Made by a program: the position numbers and the translations under genes. This document shows, one piece after another, positions 1 to 8,076 of a DNA stretch of 64,000 nt (position 1 is its first letter; every line of letters begins with the position of its first letter). The stretch is taken from contig NZ_WWFG01000002.1 in assembly GCF_026127265.1 (NCBI RefSeq), forward strand, positions 3,188,501 through 3,252,500. The letters are read 5' to 3'. A model generated the notes under the pieces. It saw nothing but the letters and a program-made list of their open reading frames with translations, was not told where the DNA came from and searched no databases. This stretch comes from Nostoc sp. KVJ3. GTDB lineage: Bacteria; Cyanobacteriota; Cyanobacteriia; Cyanobacteriales; Nostocaceae.

Positions 1-114
1 GTGGCACTACCTGATGAAGCTTATGTCAAAGTAAAACGAAAATTTGCTACTGGTGAAACTGGGACAAAGTTTAAAAAAGCAAAACCGGGTGAACCAATCA
101 CAAACTTTATTTAA
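1..114 (+). CDS. pstS: Phosphate ABC transporter substrate-binding protein PstS, C-terminal end only
   Basis: An open frame runs from the first base of the window to a TAA at 112-114 and encodes 37 residues ending in KPGEPITNFI. The start lies outside the window. It is followed 50 bases later by pstC, pstA and pstB on the same strand, the usual order of the high-affinity phosphate transporter, so the fragment is most likely the tail of the periplasmic phosphate-binding protein PstS. The assignment rests mainly on position, because the fragment is too short to show a domain. Confidence 0.75.
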   Translation: MALPDEAYVKVKRKFATGETGTKFKKAKPGEPITNFI

Positions 115-164
115 ATAAAGTCTGAGTCATTGTAGTCTGATTGTAGTCAAAAATTTAACTGTTT

Positions 165-1106
165 ATGCAAAATACTAATTATCAAGACGATCCTTATCTA
201 CTATCCAGACAATCACTGGATAAAAATGCATCTGAAGATATATCAGAAAAGATTGTTGCAGCAATTTTATTTGCTTGTGCTTTAGTTTCAATTTTGACTA
301 CCTTTGGTATTGTCGTAATTATTTTTCAGGAGACATTCAGTTTTTTCCAAGAAGTCTCTTTTGCCCAATTCTTTCTTGATACTAAATGGACACCTCTATT
401 TGCTAATAAACATTTTGGCGTTTGGCCTTTGATTAATGGCACTTTATTAACTACAGCTATTGCTATGGCGGTTGCTATTCCTTTGGGTTTATCTTCTGCC
501 ATTTATTTAAGTGAGTATGCTCAACCCAAAGTAGCAGCAATTTTACGTCCAGCAGTGGAACTTTTGGCAGGAATCCCAACAGTCGTATATGGTTACTTTG
601 CGCTGTTGTTTCTTACACCATTGCTGCGGAATCTTATGCCTCTGGAAATATTCAACGCTTTGAGTGCGGGGTTAATGATGGGGATAATGATTACTCCTAC
701 TGTTGGTTCTATCAGCTTAGATGCTATTAAAGCAGTTCCAGGTTCTTTGCGAGAGGGATCTTATGCTTTAGGTATCACTAAACTAGAAAGCATTTTTAAA
801 GTAGTTCTACCAGCCGCACTTTCTGGAATCATCGCCTCGATTATTTTGGGTATTTCTCGCGCTGTAGGTGAAACAATGACTGTCCTCATTGCCGCCGGAC
901 AACAACCAAGACTAACTGTTAACTTCATGGAATCAGTAGAAACCATGACAGCTTATATGGCGCAGATTTCTGGTGGAGATAGTCCGCGTGGTAGTCTCAA
1001 TTTCAAGACATTATATGCTGTAGGCGCTGTTCTATTTATACTTACCCTAGCTTTAAATATTGTTAGTTACTGGGTTGCTAATCGCTTTAAAGAAAAATAC
1101 GATTAA
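165..1106 (+). CDS. pstC: Phosphate ABC transporter permease PstC
   Basis: This 313-residue protein is one of the two inner-membrane subunits of the Pst phosphate importer. A hydrophilic N-terminus of about 30 residues precedes six predicted membrane segments, the first near residues 31-55. The ABC-permease EAA loop, which contacts the ATPase, lies near residues 194-225 (SLREGSYALGITKLESIF). Length and motif order match the PstC family. It sits between the pstS tail and pstA, with only 8 bases before the pstA start, so the genes are surely co-transcribed. Any Pho box would lie upstream of pstS, outside the window. Confidence 0.95.
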   Translation: MQNTNYQDDPYLLSRQSLDKNASEDISEKIVAAILFACALVSILTTFGIVVIIFQETFSFFQEVSFAQFFLDTKWTPLFANKHFGVWPLINGTLLTTAIAMAVAIPLGLSSAIYLSEYAQPKVAAILRPAVELLAGIPTVVYGYFALLFLTPLLRNLMPLEIFNALSAGLMMGIMITPTVGSISLDAIKAVPGSLREGSYALGITKLESIFKVVLPAALSGIIASIILGISRAVGETMTVLIAAGQQPRLTVNFMESVETMTAYMAQISGGDSPRGSLNFKTLYAVGAVLFILTLALNIVSYWVANRFKEKYD

Positions 1107-1114
1107 TTTTAAGT

Positions 1115-2014
1115 ATGACTACAAGTTATCAACAAGATGATTCTCTAGATTCGTCGGCGGAATTTACCGATAATGTTGAGAGTAGGGAGACATTAGGGAA
1201 AGTTTTTGAAGTACTTTTTTTGTTAGGATTGCTGATTGGTTTATTTGTCCTAGCGTTGCTACTTTTTGATATTTTTCGAGACGGATTAGGCAGATTTTTA
1301 TCACCAGGCTTTCTCACGGATACTCCTTCTCGTTTTCCTGACCAAGGTGGTATTCGTCCTGCGATTATCAGCAGCGTTCTTTTAGGCATTGTTGTGATTT
1401 TTGTGACTGTCCCTATTGGTGTTGGAGCCGCTTTATATCTAGAAGAGTATGCACCTAAAGTTTGGTGGACAGCGATTATTGAGATTAACATCAGTAATCT
1501 GGCGGGAGTACCTTCTATTGTCTATGGATTGCTGGGTTTAGGAGTTTTTAATTATTTGCTTGGGTTTGGCCCCGCTTTGATTTCTGGTGCATTGACTTTA
1601 TCTTTGCTGTCTTTACCAGTAATTATTGTGACAGCTAGAGAAGCAATTCGCGCTGTCCCAGATTCTCTGAGAAATGCTTCTTACGGATTAGGTGTCACCA
1701 AATGGCGAACTATCAGCAGTCACGTTTTACCATACGCTGTCCCTGGTATTTTGACCGGCGTGATTATCTCTGTATCCCGTGCAATTGGTGATGCAGCTTC
1801 TCTAATTGTTGTAGGTGCTGTGGGTTTTCTCACTTTTGACCCTGGCTTGTTTCAGAGATTTATGGCATTACCCATTCAAATCTATAGTTATATCACTCGT
1901 CCTGAACCGGGTTTTGCTAGTGCAGCAGCAGCCACAATTATTGCGTTGTTAGTCTTGATTTTAGCTTTAAATGGTGTAGCAATTTATATCAGGCAACGCT
2001 TCTCAATACGTTAG
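1115..2014 (+). CDS. pstA: Phosphate ABC transporter permease PstA
   Basis: A 299-residue inner-membrane permease that pairs with PstC to form the phosphate channel. It has a charged N-terminus, a first hydrophobic helix near residues 30-52, and further membrane segments. The EAA loop is near residues 187-215 (SLRNASYGLGVTKWRTI). The family signature around AIGDAASLIVVGAVGF follows. The start codon is 8 bases after pstC, and pstB begins 51 bases downstream behind a TAGGAGAA ribosome-binding site. Size and position are normal for PstA. Confidence 0.95.
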   Translation: MTTSYQQDDSLDSSAEFTDNVESRETLGKVFEVLFLLGLLIGLFVLALLLFDIFRDGLGRFLSPGFLTDTPSRFPDQGGIRPAIISSVLLGIVVIFVTVPIGVGAALYLEEYAPKVWWTAIIEINISNLAGVPSIVYGLLGLGVFNYLLGFGPALISGALTLSLLSLPVIIVTAREAIRAVPDSLRNASYGLGVTKWRTISSHVLPYAVPGILTGVIISVSRAIGDAASLIVVGAVGFLTFDPGLFQRFMALPIQIYSYITRPEPGFASAAAATIIALLVLILALNGVAIYIRQRFSIR

Positions 2015-2065
2015 GTAATTAAATATCTAATTGGATAAATTCACGAATATTAGGAGAACAGCTAA

Positions 2066-2893
2066 ATGACTTATAGCAATCATAGAAGTCAATCAGATAG
2101 TGCCACAATAGATCAAGAAAAGAGTGTCTTCAATGTTGAAGGTGTGAAGGTCTTTTATGGGGGATTTCTGGCACTTTTAGATGTCTATCTAAAGATTCCT
2201 AATAAACAAATTATTGCTTTTATTGGCCCTTCAGGATGTGGTAAAAGTACTTTACTGCGCTGCTTCAACCGAATGAATGATTTAATCCCTGGAGCTAAGG
2301 TTGAGGGTAGACTTAATTATCGCGATCGCAATATTTACGATCCTAAGATAAATTCTGTCAAATTACGCCGCCAAGTCGGAATGGTTTTTCAAAGACCGAA
2401 TCCTTTCCCCAAGTCAATATACGAAAATATTGCCTTTGGCCCGCGTTCTAACGGTTACAAAGGTAACATTGATGAATTGGTGGAAGATTCCCTCAGACGC
2501 GCTGCTATCTGGGATGAAGTCAAAGACAAACTCAAAGAGAAGGGAACTGCATTATCTGGCGGACAACAACAACGACTTTGCATAGCTCGTGCGATCGCCA
2601 TGAAGCCAGATGTATTATTGATGGATGAACCATGTTCTGCTCTCGACCCCATTTCTAGCCGCCAAGTAGAAGAACTCTGCTTAGAATTGAAGCAGCAATA
2701 CACCATCATCATGGTGACACACAATATGCAGCAAGCTTCTAGAGTGGCAGATTTCACGGCTTTCTTTAATACAGAAATTGACGAGCATGGCAAACGTCGC
2801 GGCAAATTAGTTGAGTTTAATCCTACAGCCCAAATGTTCAGTTCTCCTCAAACTAAAGAAGCTGAAGATTATATCAGTGGACGCTTCGGTTAA
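2066..2893 (+). CDS. pstB: Phosphate ABC transporter ATP-binding protein PstB
   Basis: The 275-residue cytoplasmic ATPase that drives phosphate import through PstC/PstA. Walker A is GPSGCGKST (residues 54-62), the ABC signature is LSGGQ (163-167) and Walker B is LLMDEP (184-189), followed by the switch histidine in MVTHNMQQA. The conserved PstB stretch RPNPFPKSIYEN is present near residue 110. It is the last gene of the pst operon seen here. No phoU or second pstB follows; the region behind it holds a decayed toxin-antitoxin pair whose toxin remnant ends inside the pstB stop codon on the other strand. Confidence 0.97.
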   Translation: MTYSNHRSQSDSATIDQEKSVFNVEGVKVFYGGFLALLDVYLKIPNKQIIAFIGPSGCGKSTLLRCFNRMNDLIPGAKVEGRLNYRDRNIYDPKINSVKLRRQVGMVFQRPNPFPKSIYENIAFGPRSNGYKGNIDELVEDSLRRAAIWDEVKDKLKEKGTALSGGQQQRLCIARAIAMKPDVLLMDEPCSALDPISSRQVEELCLELKQQYTIIMVTHNMQQASRVADFTAFFNTEIDEHGKRRGKLVEFNPTAQMFSSPQTKEAEDYISGRFG

Positions 2894-3096
2894 AGAGCTT
2901 GTTCTAAGTATTTAGGATAATAGACAACCTTGTACAATAAGGTAAAACTTTGTACAGGGTTTTGTTTTGTGATTTCATCCCATACGGCTGTGGGAAGTAA
3001 TATTCGCTGATAAAGTTGGGGTAAAAGTTCCAGCTGCGCGATAATTGCCAAGGAAATGAGGGGGCTGCTATAGGCAACGATGACAGAGTTAATCAT
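2890..3096 (-). pseudogene. Truncated DUF3368 (PIN-like) toxin remnant
   Basis: The 68-residue frame starts MINSVIVAYSSPLISLA and continues through LLPQLYQRILLPTAVWDEIT, which is the N-terminal part of DUF3368 proteins, PIN-fold ribonuclease toxins of about 150-160 residues. Two defects are visible. The metal-binding aspartate expected in the SDTSPLI motif is replaced (AYSSPLI). The protein also stops after about 68 residues, its end lying over the pstB stop codon, so the C-terminal half with the other catalytic acids is gone. The start overlaps the stop of the upstream UPF0175 remnant, the normal antitoxin-toxin layout. Almost certainly inactive. Confidence 0.75.
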
Positions 3097-3340
3097 CGCA
3101 CAATTCGTCGGCGATTTGGTCATCATCTAAGTTGATAACAGGGATTTGCAAACGTCCTAGTTCGTACATGAACTGGGGTTTGTTCATGCTGCAAAAGGCT
3201 GCGGCTTTCCCAAGCGATAGCCTGCGTAGCTCAAATAGTTTGACTGCGAGCAAAAATGTGAGTTCTGCTTCTAACGCTTGGGGTTATTTACCGGAGGTAA
3301 TAAGTAAGTCATCGGGATAATGAAGGGATAGGATGTGCAT
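3089..3340 (-). pseudogene. UPF0175 antitoxin remnant with internal stop codon
   Basis: Read on the minus strand from an ATG at 3340, the frame gives MHILSLHYPDDLLITSGK, then a TAA stop, and then continues in the same frame as PQALEAELTFLLAVKLFELR and on through LGKAAAFCSMNKPQFMYEL to a natural stop at 3089-3091. Total length would be 83 residues, matching UPF0175 proteins, the usual antitoxins of DUF3368 toxins. The single in-frame stop at codon 19 makes it a nonsense-disrupted gene. The final codons overlap the toxin ATG, showing that the pair was once a coupled operon. Confidence 0.75.
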
Positions 3341-3577
3341 GATTCACTTCTCTGTTCCTGATTCCTAATTCTGTCTTGATTATGGCTTACACCAGTCCAA
3401 CTCGCACCCAGTAGTGACTCAACAACAACTCAACGACTGGCTAAATCACGATTAAATCGCTTATCGAAGAATGATGGGCTGATGTTGCTTTGCATTAGCT
3501 TAATTCTGGAAAATATGCTGAGGCTTAATAGTCCGAACTTGAAGTAATATTTCAGTTTAGTACTTATACTGTGTATT

Positions 3578-4003
3578 ATGTTTAAGCCTTTGTCATTTGC
3601 TTTAGTTGCAGCTACCGTTTTAGTGGCATCAATCAATAATCCCAGCGCTACTTTAGCTAAAACTTGTGCTTCTAAGTGTGGGTCGCACCCAATTCAGTTT
3701 ACACCTGGGCAATACATCCGAGTTGAAGTTATAAATAGTACACCAAACCTGATTAAAATCCAAAAACCCTCCGGGACTGATGCAATATCCTTGAGTCCAG
3801 GACAGAAATTAAGTTTAGAACAAATAGAGGGTGCGGAGCCAAATACATCTCTGATATTTTGGAGCGAAAAGGGTTTATCACTACAAGCAATTGTCTCGAA
3901 ACCTAACTTTGGTACATTGCGGCTCGAACTCCGTCCGACTTGGCGCTCTCCAGGCGATCGCTCTTTGTATATTATGGATGATGGTAGGATAAACGTGCTT
4001 TAG
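3578..4003 (+). CDS. Hypothetical secreted protein
   Basis: A 141-residue protein with a clear Sec signal peptide: MFKPLSFALVAATVLVAS, then cleavage probably after the NPSATLA stretch near residue 27. The mature part is a small beta-rich domain of about 110 residues with two closely spaced cysteines (ASKCGS region) and no motif I recognise. It lies alone between the toxin-antitoxin remnant and recJ. It probably acts in the periplasm or outside the cell, but no function can be assigned. Confidence 0.7.
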   Translation: MFKPLSFALVAATVLVASINNPSATLAKTCASKCGSHPIQFTPGQYIRVEVINSTPNLIKIQKPSGTDAISLSPGQKLSLEQIEGAEPNTSLIFWSEKGLSLQAIVSKPNFGTLRLELRPTWRSPGDRSLYIMDDGRINVL

Positions 4004-4076
4004 ATAGCAAATTAATGTTATTAGTTATGAGTTAAGAAACAACTTTAAATTCAACACTCATAACTAAAAAGTTCTA

Positions 4077-6173
4077 GTGCTAGACCGACCTGTATCTGAA
4101 TTCTCAAAACCTACCAGGCGTTTACCTAATCAGCGCTGGCAAATTTATCCACAAAAACCAGAATTTGCCCAAAAACTGGCGGCTTTGATTAATGTTTCAC
4201 CCATTATCAGCCAGTTGTTGATTAATCGGGGGATCGAAACACCAGAACAGGCACAAGCATTTTTAAATCCAGAGTCTTTAGTTTTACCTTCGCCATTAGA
4301 AGATTTCCCAGATTTGGCGATTAGTTTGGAGTTGTTGCAAAATGCGATCGCTACTCAAACAAAAATTGCTATTTGCGGTGACTACGATGCTGATGGAATG
4401 ACTAGCACTGCTCTACTTTTGCGCAGTCTCCGCACTTTAGGCGCACAAGTAGATTATGCTATTCCCAGCCGGATGCATGAAGGTTACGGTATTAATAAAC
4501 GCATAGTTGAAGAATTTCACAGCGAAGGTGTAGGATTAATTCTCACTGTAGATAATGGCATCTCTGCGTTTGAACCAGTTGCGAGAGCGAGAGAACTTGG
4601 TCTAGCAGTGATTATCACCGATCACCATGATGTACCTCAAAAATTACCGCCAGCTAATGCTATCCTCAATCCTAAGCTAATAGCAGAATCGTCACCTTAT
4701 CGGGGTGTTGCTGGTGTTGGTGTTGCTTACATTTTGGCAGTGTCTCTCGCACAACAGCTAGGGGAAACTAAGGGTTTGATCCAGCCGATGCTAGCACTGT
4801 TTACGCTGGGAACGATCGCAGATTTAGCTCCTTTAACTGGCGTGAATCGCCGTTGGGTAAAGCGCGGTTTACAGCATTTACCCAAATCCAACTTACCCGG
4901 AATACAGGCGTTAATTCAGGTAGGTGGCGTACAGGCGAGGGCAGAGGGAGCAGGGGGAGCAGAGGAGAAAATTTCTAATCCAAAATCCAAAATCCAAAAT
5001 CCAAAATCGCTAAAGCCTGAAGATATTGGGTTTCGCCTGGGGCCAAGAATTAATGCTATTGGTCGAATTGGTAATCCCCAAACTGTGATTGAATTGCTGA
5101 CTACAGATGATATGGGGGTGGCGCTGGAAAGAGCAATGCAGTGCGAACAAATAAATGCCAGTCGCCAGGAGATGTGTCAGCAAATTGAACAAGAAGTGAT
5201 CGCTTATGTAGAAGCAGAATTTGTTACATCTCTACAACAAGACCGGGTATTAATTGTTGTTCAACCCAATTGGCATCACGGCGTTATTGGTATCGTCGCC
5301 TCCCGCTTGGTAGAACGCTACGGCGTTCCTGTGTTTATCGGTACTTATGAGGACGAGGGACATATACGCGGTTCAGCACGCTCAATTCCAGAGTTTCACG
5401 TGTTTGAAGCTTTGGAATATTGTCACGATTTACTAGGGAAATTTGGCGGACACAAAGCTGCTGGGGGATTCTCTCTACCAGCAGAAAATTTACAGGTGTT
5501 GCGATCGCGTTTGATTGAGTTTGCTAACCAGTGTCTTGAACCCCAACATCTTAAACCTCTGCTCAAAATTGACGCTGAAGTTAACCTCGATCGGATTAAT
5601 CAGGAGCTTTACCAACAGCTTAATGCTCTCCACCCCTGCGGTATGGACAACCCCGATCCAGTTTTTTGGACACCTAATGTTCAAGTGGTTGAGCAAAAAA
5701 TCGTTGGGAAAGGTCACATTAAACTGACAATTGCCCAAACTATTGATAATCAGGAGTATAGAATTAAAGCGATCGCTTGGCGTTGGGGCGACTACTTCCG
5801 CTTACCGCCGCGAGTGGATGTAGCTTACAAACTGCGAGAAAATTACTTTAACGGCAACACCACCATCGAACTAGAGTTAATCGGTGTCAGATTACCAATT
5901 CAGCTTCAACAATTTTTGGCTTCGCCACCTATACCGTCAAGCACCACCTTTGAGTACAATCAGCGACAGTATACTTGTGGTTTATATAAAAACGGTATTG
6001 GCACAGAATTAAGAATTAAAAATTCTGAAGGGAAAGTCTTAGTCATGCAGCCAGGACATATAATTGGTCTACTGGGCACTAATCGTCAAAATGCCAAAGA
6101 AGTTGATCTCTCTCACCCACAGTATGACAGTATTATTCAAGCTGCACTTCAGGCTTTATCAGTTAAGAGTTAG
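4077..6173 (+). CDS. recJ: Single-stranded-DNA-specific exonuclease RecJ
   Basis: A 698-residue 5'-3' single-strand DNA exonuclease of recombination and repair. The DHH-family motifs are intact: GDYDADGMTS (residues 101-110), LTVDNG (about 156-161) and TDHHD (181-185). The DHHA1 domain follows, with WHHGVIGIVASRLVERYG and GGHKAAGGF. The start is GTG at 4077. An unusual in-frame insert of about 28 residues (near 286-313, QARAEGAGGAEEK then NPKSKIQNPKS) is encoded by G-rich short repeats plus four CAAAATC heptamers between the core and the DHHA1 side. It probably forms a flexible loop, and the rest of the protein looks functional. Confidence 0.93.
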   Translation: MLDRPVSEFSKPTRRLPNQRWQIYPQKPEFAQKLAALINVSPIISQLLINRGIETPEQAQAFLNPESLVLPSPLEDFPDLAISLELLQNAIATQTKIAICGDYDADGMTSTALLLRSLRTLGAQVDYAIPSRMHEGYGINKRIVEEFHSEGVGLILTVDNGISAFEPVARARELGLAVIITDHHDVPQKLPPANAILNPKLIAESSPYRGVAGVGVAYILAVSLAQQLGETKGLIQPMLALFTLGTIADLAPLTGVNRRWVKRGLQHLPKSNLPGIQALIQVGGVQARAEGAGGAEEKISNPKSKIQNPKSLKPEDIGFRLGPRINAIGRIGNPQTVIELLTTDDMGVALERAMQCEQINASRQEMCQQIEQEVIAYVEAEFVTSLQQDRVLIVVQPNWHHGVIGIVASRLVERYGVPVFIGTYEDEGHIRGSARSIPEFHVFEALEYCHDLLGKFGGHKAAGGFSLPAENLQVLRSRLIEFANQCLEPQHLKPLLKIDAEVNLDRINQELYQQLNALHPCGMDNPDPVFWTPNVQVVEQKIVGKGHIKLTIAQTIDNQEYRIKAIAWRWGDYFRLPPRVDVAYKLRENYFNGNTTIELELIGVRLPIQLQQFLASPPIPSSTTFEYNQRQYTCGLYKNGIGTELRIKNSEGKVLVMQPGHIIGLLGTNRQNAKEVDLSHPQYDSIIQAALQALSVKS
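4981..5008 (+). repeat. Heptamer short tandem repeat (CAAAATC x4) inside recJ
   Basis: Four perfect copies of CAAAATC in a row, preceded at 4936-4972 by G-rich GCAGAGGGAG-type repeats. Heptamer tandem repeats of this kind are normally intergenic in Nostocales. Here they are translated, giving a 7-residue period (NPKSKIQ). Confidence 0.95.
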
Positions 6174-6220
6174 ATGTTAAGAGTTATTAATTAACCTATC
6201 ACTTGTGACTGTGATACAGT

Positions 6221-6305
6221 GAGTGCTGATTTATGAATTATGAGCTATGAGTTGAGAATTAAATTTTATTCCTTACTCTTAACTCCTCATTCCGAATCAG
6301 CACTC
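6221..6305. repeat. Inverted repeat between recJ and psb30
   Basis: GAGTGCTGATT at 6221-6231 and its exact complement AATCAGCACTC at 6295-6305 enclose about 63 bases of AT-rich sequence. The arms lie between the 3' ends of two convergent genes. It could be a small dispersed palindromic element or a weak bidirectional terminator; there is no strong T-run. Confidence 0.6.
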
Positions 6306-6312
6306 AGCCCAC

Positions 6313-6456
6313 TTATAAGTTGCCGTTGCGAAATGCCAGTACAAAGATTACTGCTGGGCCAGCAATCACAATTAGCGCTATAGACAATAATTGGAAGATG
6401 ACTTCCCAATTGATACTGGTAAAAGCGTTAACCAAGTCAGATACAGCGTCAAACAT
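6313..6456 (-). CDS. psb30: Photosystem II protein Psb30 (Ycf12)
   Basis: A 47-residue single-helix thylakoid protein, below the size usually picked up by gene finders. It starts MFDAVSDLVNAF and has one hydrophobic helix (residues 19-42, with LIVIAGPAVIFVLAF), ending RNGNL. The IAGPAVIFVLA..RNGNL ending is the hallmark of Psb30/Ycf12, a low-molecular-weight subunit at the periphery of the photosystem II core. A good ribosome-binding site (GAGGAG, near 6465-6470) lies upstream of the ATG. The gene is monocistronic and convergent with recJ. Confidence 0.9.
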   Translation of the reverse strand: MFDAVSDLVNAFTSINWEVIFQLLSIALIVIAGPAVIFVLAFRNGNL

Positions 6457-6596
6457 TTTCCTTTTCTCCTCTCAATTGTCTTAAAAAATTCAATAACTTA
6501 ATTACAAAACCCGAAATCGATCATATCTGGCTATGGACTGCTAGATTTAATTTACTTAACAAAATTATAAGAAAAGATATAAAAACGTAAAATAAG

Positions 6597-6696
6597 GGAA
6601 TTGGGCATTGGGAATTGGGAAATCAATAGTCTTTCTTCCCCTGCTCCCTGCTCCCTGCTCCCTTGTTTCTTCCTCATTCCCCATTCCCCACTCCCT
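6597..6696. repeat. Short tandem repeats of the TTGGGAA / CTCCCTG type
   Basis: Tandem GGGAATTGGGCATTGGGAATTGGGAA is followed by CTGCTCCC repeated three times and then CCCCATTCCCCACTCCC. The two halves are partly complementary and could pair. The same kind of repeat occurs at 23504-23600 and 46880-46945. It lies directly upstream of the YkgJ-type gene. Confidence 0.85.
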
Positions 6697-6704
6697 AATT
6701 AAAA

Positions 6705-7055
6705 ATGTCAACTTGGCAATGTGTAAAACAATGTGGAGCGTGCTGTAATCTCGAACCAGCAGAGCGTCCAGATTTGGATGAGTATCTCTCACCAGCAGAA
6801 CTAGAACTCTACCTCAGCATGGTAGGTGAAGATGGATGGTGCGTTAATTTCGACCATACCACGCGAGAATGCCGCATCTACTCAGATCGTCCTCGTTTCT
6901 GCCGTGTCGAATCAGAAGTTTTTCAAGATATGTATGGGGTTGAACCCGAAGAAGTCAACGATTTTGCTATTGACTGCTGTCGCCAGCAAATAGAAGGAGT
7001 ATATGGCGATCGCAGTTTTGAAATACTACGCTTTGATAAAGCTGTTGGGCTGTAA
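6705..7055 (+). CDS. YkgJ family cysteine-cluster protein
   Basis: A 116-residue protein with a CxxxCxxCC cluster at the N-terminus (C6, C10, C13, C14), then GWCVNFDHTTRECRIYSDRP and RFCRVES, and a further CC near residue 91. This arrangement of eight or nine cysteines defines the YkgJ (Fe/Zn-chelating cluster) family, thought to bind a metal ion or iron-sulfur cluster. The role in the cell is unknown. It stands alone behind a repeat-rich spacer, and length is normal for cyanobacterial members. Confidence 0.8.
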   Translation: MSTWQCVKQCGACCNLEPAERPDLDEYLSPAELELYLSMVGEDGWCVNFDHTTRECRIYSDRPRFCRVESEVFQDMYGVEPEEVNDFAIDCCRQQIEGVYGDRSFEILRFDKAVGL

Positions 7056-7168
7056 GGAGGATGCAAGGAAATTTCTTTGTATTTACTTTAATGTAGTTGC
7101 AATTTATTACAACAATCTGAGAATATGATAGAAATATGAAAAAAATTTAGTAACCCAAACTACCGCTT

Positions 7169-7597
7169 GTGAAACTTGACTCTGCACCTTTGAAGATTTC
7201 TGGCATATCTCAGACTGAAATCGAGCTAGAACTGAGAGACAGCAATGATTTGAACTTGACTCCTGCGATCGCCCAGCCAGTTCAGCCTGTAGTTGTCGAT
7301 AGTCCTCAAAAGCAGCAATCAGTGTTAGTAGTTTTTGGTACAACTTTTGTAACCATTTTTCTAGCAGAAATTGGAGATAAAACTCAGTTATCCACCCTGT
7401 TAATGAGTGCAGAATCTCATTCGCCTTGGGTGGTATTTATCGGCTCGGCGGCGGCTTTAATAACCACCAGCTTATTAGGCGTACTTTTAGGTAGTTGGAT
7501 AGCTAGCCGAGTCAGCCCAAAAACCGTAGAAAAATCAGCCGGTGTGATGTTGTTAGTGATTTCTCTAATGCTCTTTTGGGATGTATTTCAAGGTTAG
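7169..7597 (+). CDS. TMEM165/GDT1 family half-size manganese exporter, subunit 1
   Basis: This 142-residue membrane protein has a hydrophilic N-terminus of about 50 residues and then three predicted helices with a single family signature, AEIGDKTQLST (residues 66-76). Full-length TMEM165/GDT1 proteins have two such E-x-G-D-[KR] repeats in one chain; here each repeat is a separate gene. In Anabaena such pairs (hemi manganese exchangers, Hmx) act together to move Mn2+ into the thylakoid lumen. The start is GTG at 7169. The partner gene begins 64 bases downstream, beyond a hairpin, suggesting one operon. Confidence 0.85.
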   Translation: MKLDSAPLKISGISQTEIELELRDSNDLNLTPAIAQPVQPVVVDSPQKQQSVLVVFGTTFVTIFLAEIGDKTQLSTLLMSAESHSPWVVFIGSAAALITTSLLGVLLGSWIASRVSPKTVEKSAGVMLLVISLMLFWDVFQG

Positions 7598-7617
7598 AGA
7601 CGCGATTCATCGCGTCT
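7598..7617. repeat. Palindromic hairpin between the two exporter genes
   Basis: AGACGCGAT and ATCGCGTCT form a perfect 9-bp stem with a 2-base loop, starting on the first base after the stop codon of the upstream exporter gene. The motif resembles a short palindrome common between genes in Nostoc. It has no T-run, so it is more likely an mRNA-stability or processing element than a terminator. Confidence 0.7.
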
Positions 7618-7661
7618 GTACAATTTATTCTCCCTCATCTCCCCCACTCCCCCTTAATAAT

Positions 7662-7964
7662 ATGGATTGGCATCTTTTAGGACTGAGCTTTATTACAGTT
7701 TTCTTATCAGAATTGGGTGACAAAAGTCAGCTAGCTGCGATCGCACTTTCAGGGCGTTCTAAGTCTCCACATGCAGTATTTTTTGGTGCAGCAGGTGCAT
7801 TGCTATTAACAAGCCTGTTGGGGGCATTAGCAGGGGGAGCAGTAGCCGAATTATTACCTACACGGTTGTTAAAAGCGATCGCTGCTGTAGGGTTTGCCAT
7901 CCTCGCTGCACGCTTGTTATTATTTAACAATGAACCATCGACAGATTCTGAACCAACACCATAA
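7662..7964 (+). CDS. TMEM165/GDT1 family half-size manganese exporter, subunit 2
   Basis: A 100-residue protein starting MDWHLLGLSFITVFL. The open frame extends upstream to 7581, but that part overlaps the previous gene and a hairpin and reads as low-complexity sequence, so the ATG at 7662 is preferred. It carries one family motif, SELGDKSQLAA (near residues 18-28), and three hydrophobic helices. It should pair with the product of 7169-7597 to rebuild the two-repeat transporter that exports Mn2+ from the cytoplasm. A short Ser/Thr/Pro-rich tail follows the last helix. Confidence 0.85.
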   Translation: MDWHLLGLSFITVFLSELGDKSQLAAIALSGRSKSPHAVFFGAAGALLLTSLLGALAGGAVAELLPTRLLKAIAAVGFAILAARLLLFNNEPSTDSEPTP

Positions 7965-8076
7965 AAAGGAATCAGAAAAGAGAATTTAGAATACTCCACC
8001 CATGAACGGATAGAGTTATAACACCGTCAGACTCTGATTCATACTAAATTCTGACTCCTGACTCCTGAATTATTCT

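Noticed and set aside
3132..3320. A 62-codon plus-strand frame behind pstB.
   Set aside because: It is the opposite strand of the disrupted UPF0175 gene, whose protein sequence is clearly recognisable on the minus strand.
4981..5008. The CAAAATC tandem repeat considered as a CRISPR array.
   Set aside because: The repeat unit is only seven bases with no spacers, so it is a short tandem repeat. No CRISPR array or cas gene was seen in the window.
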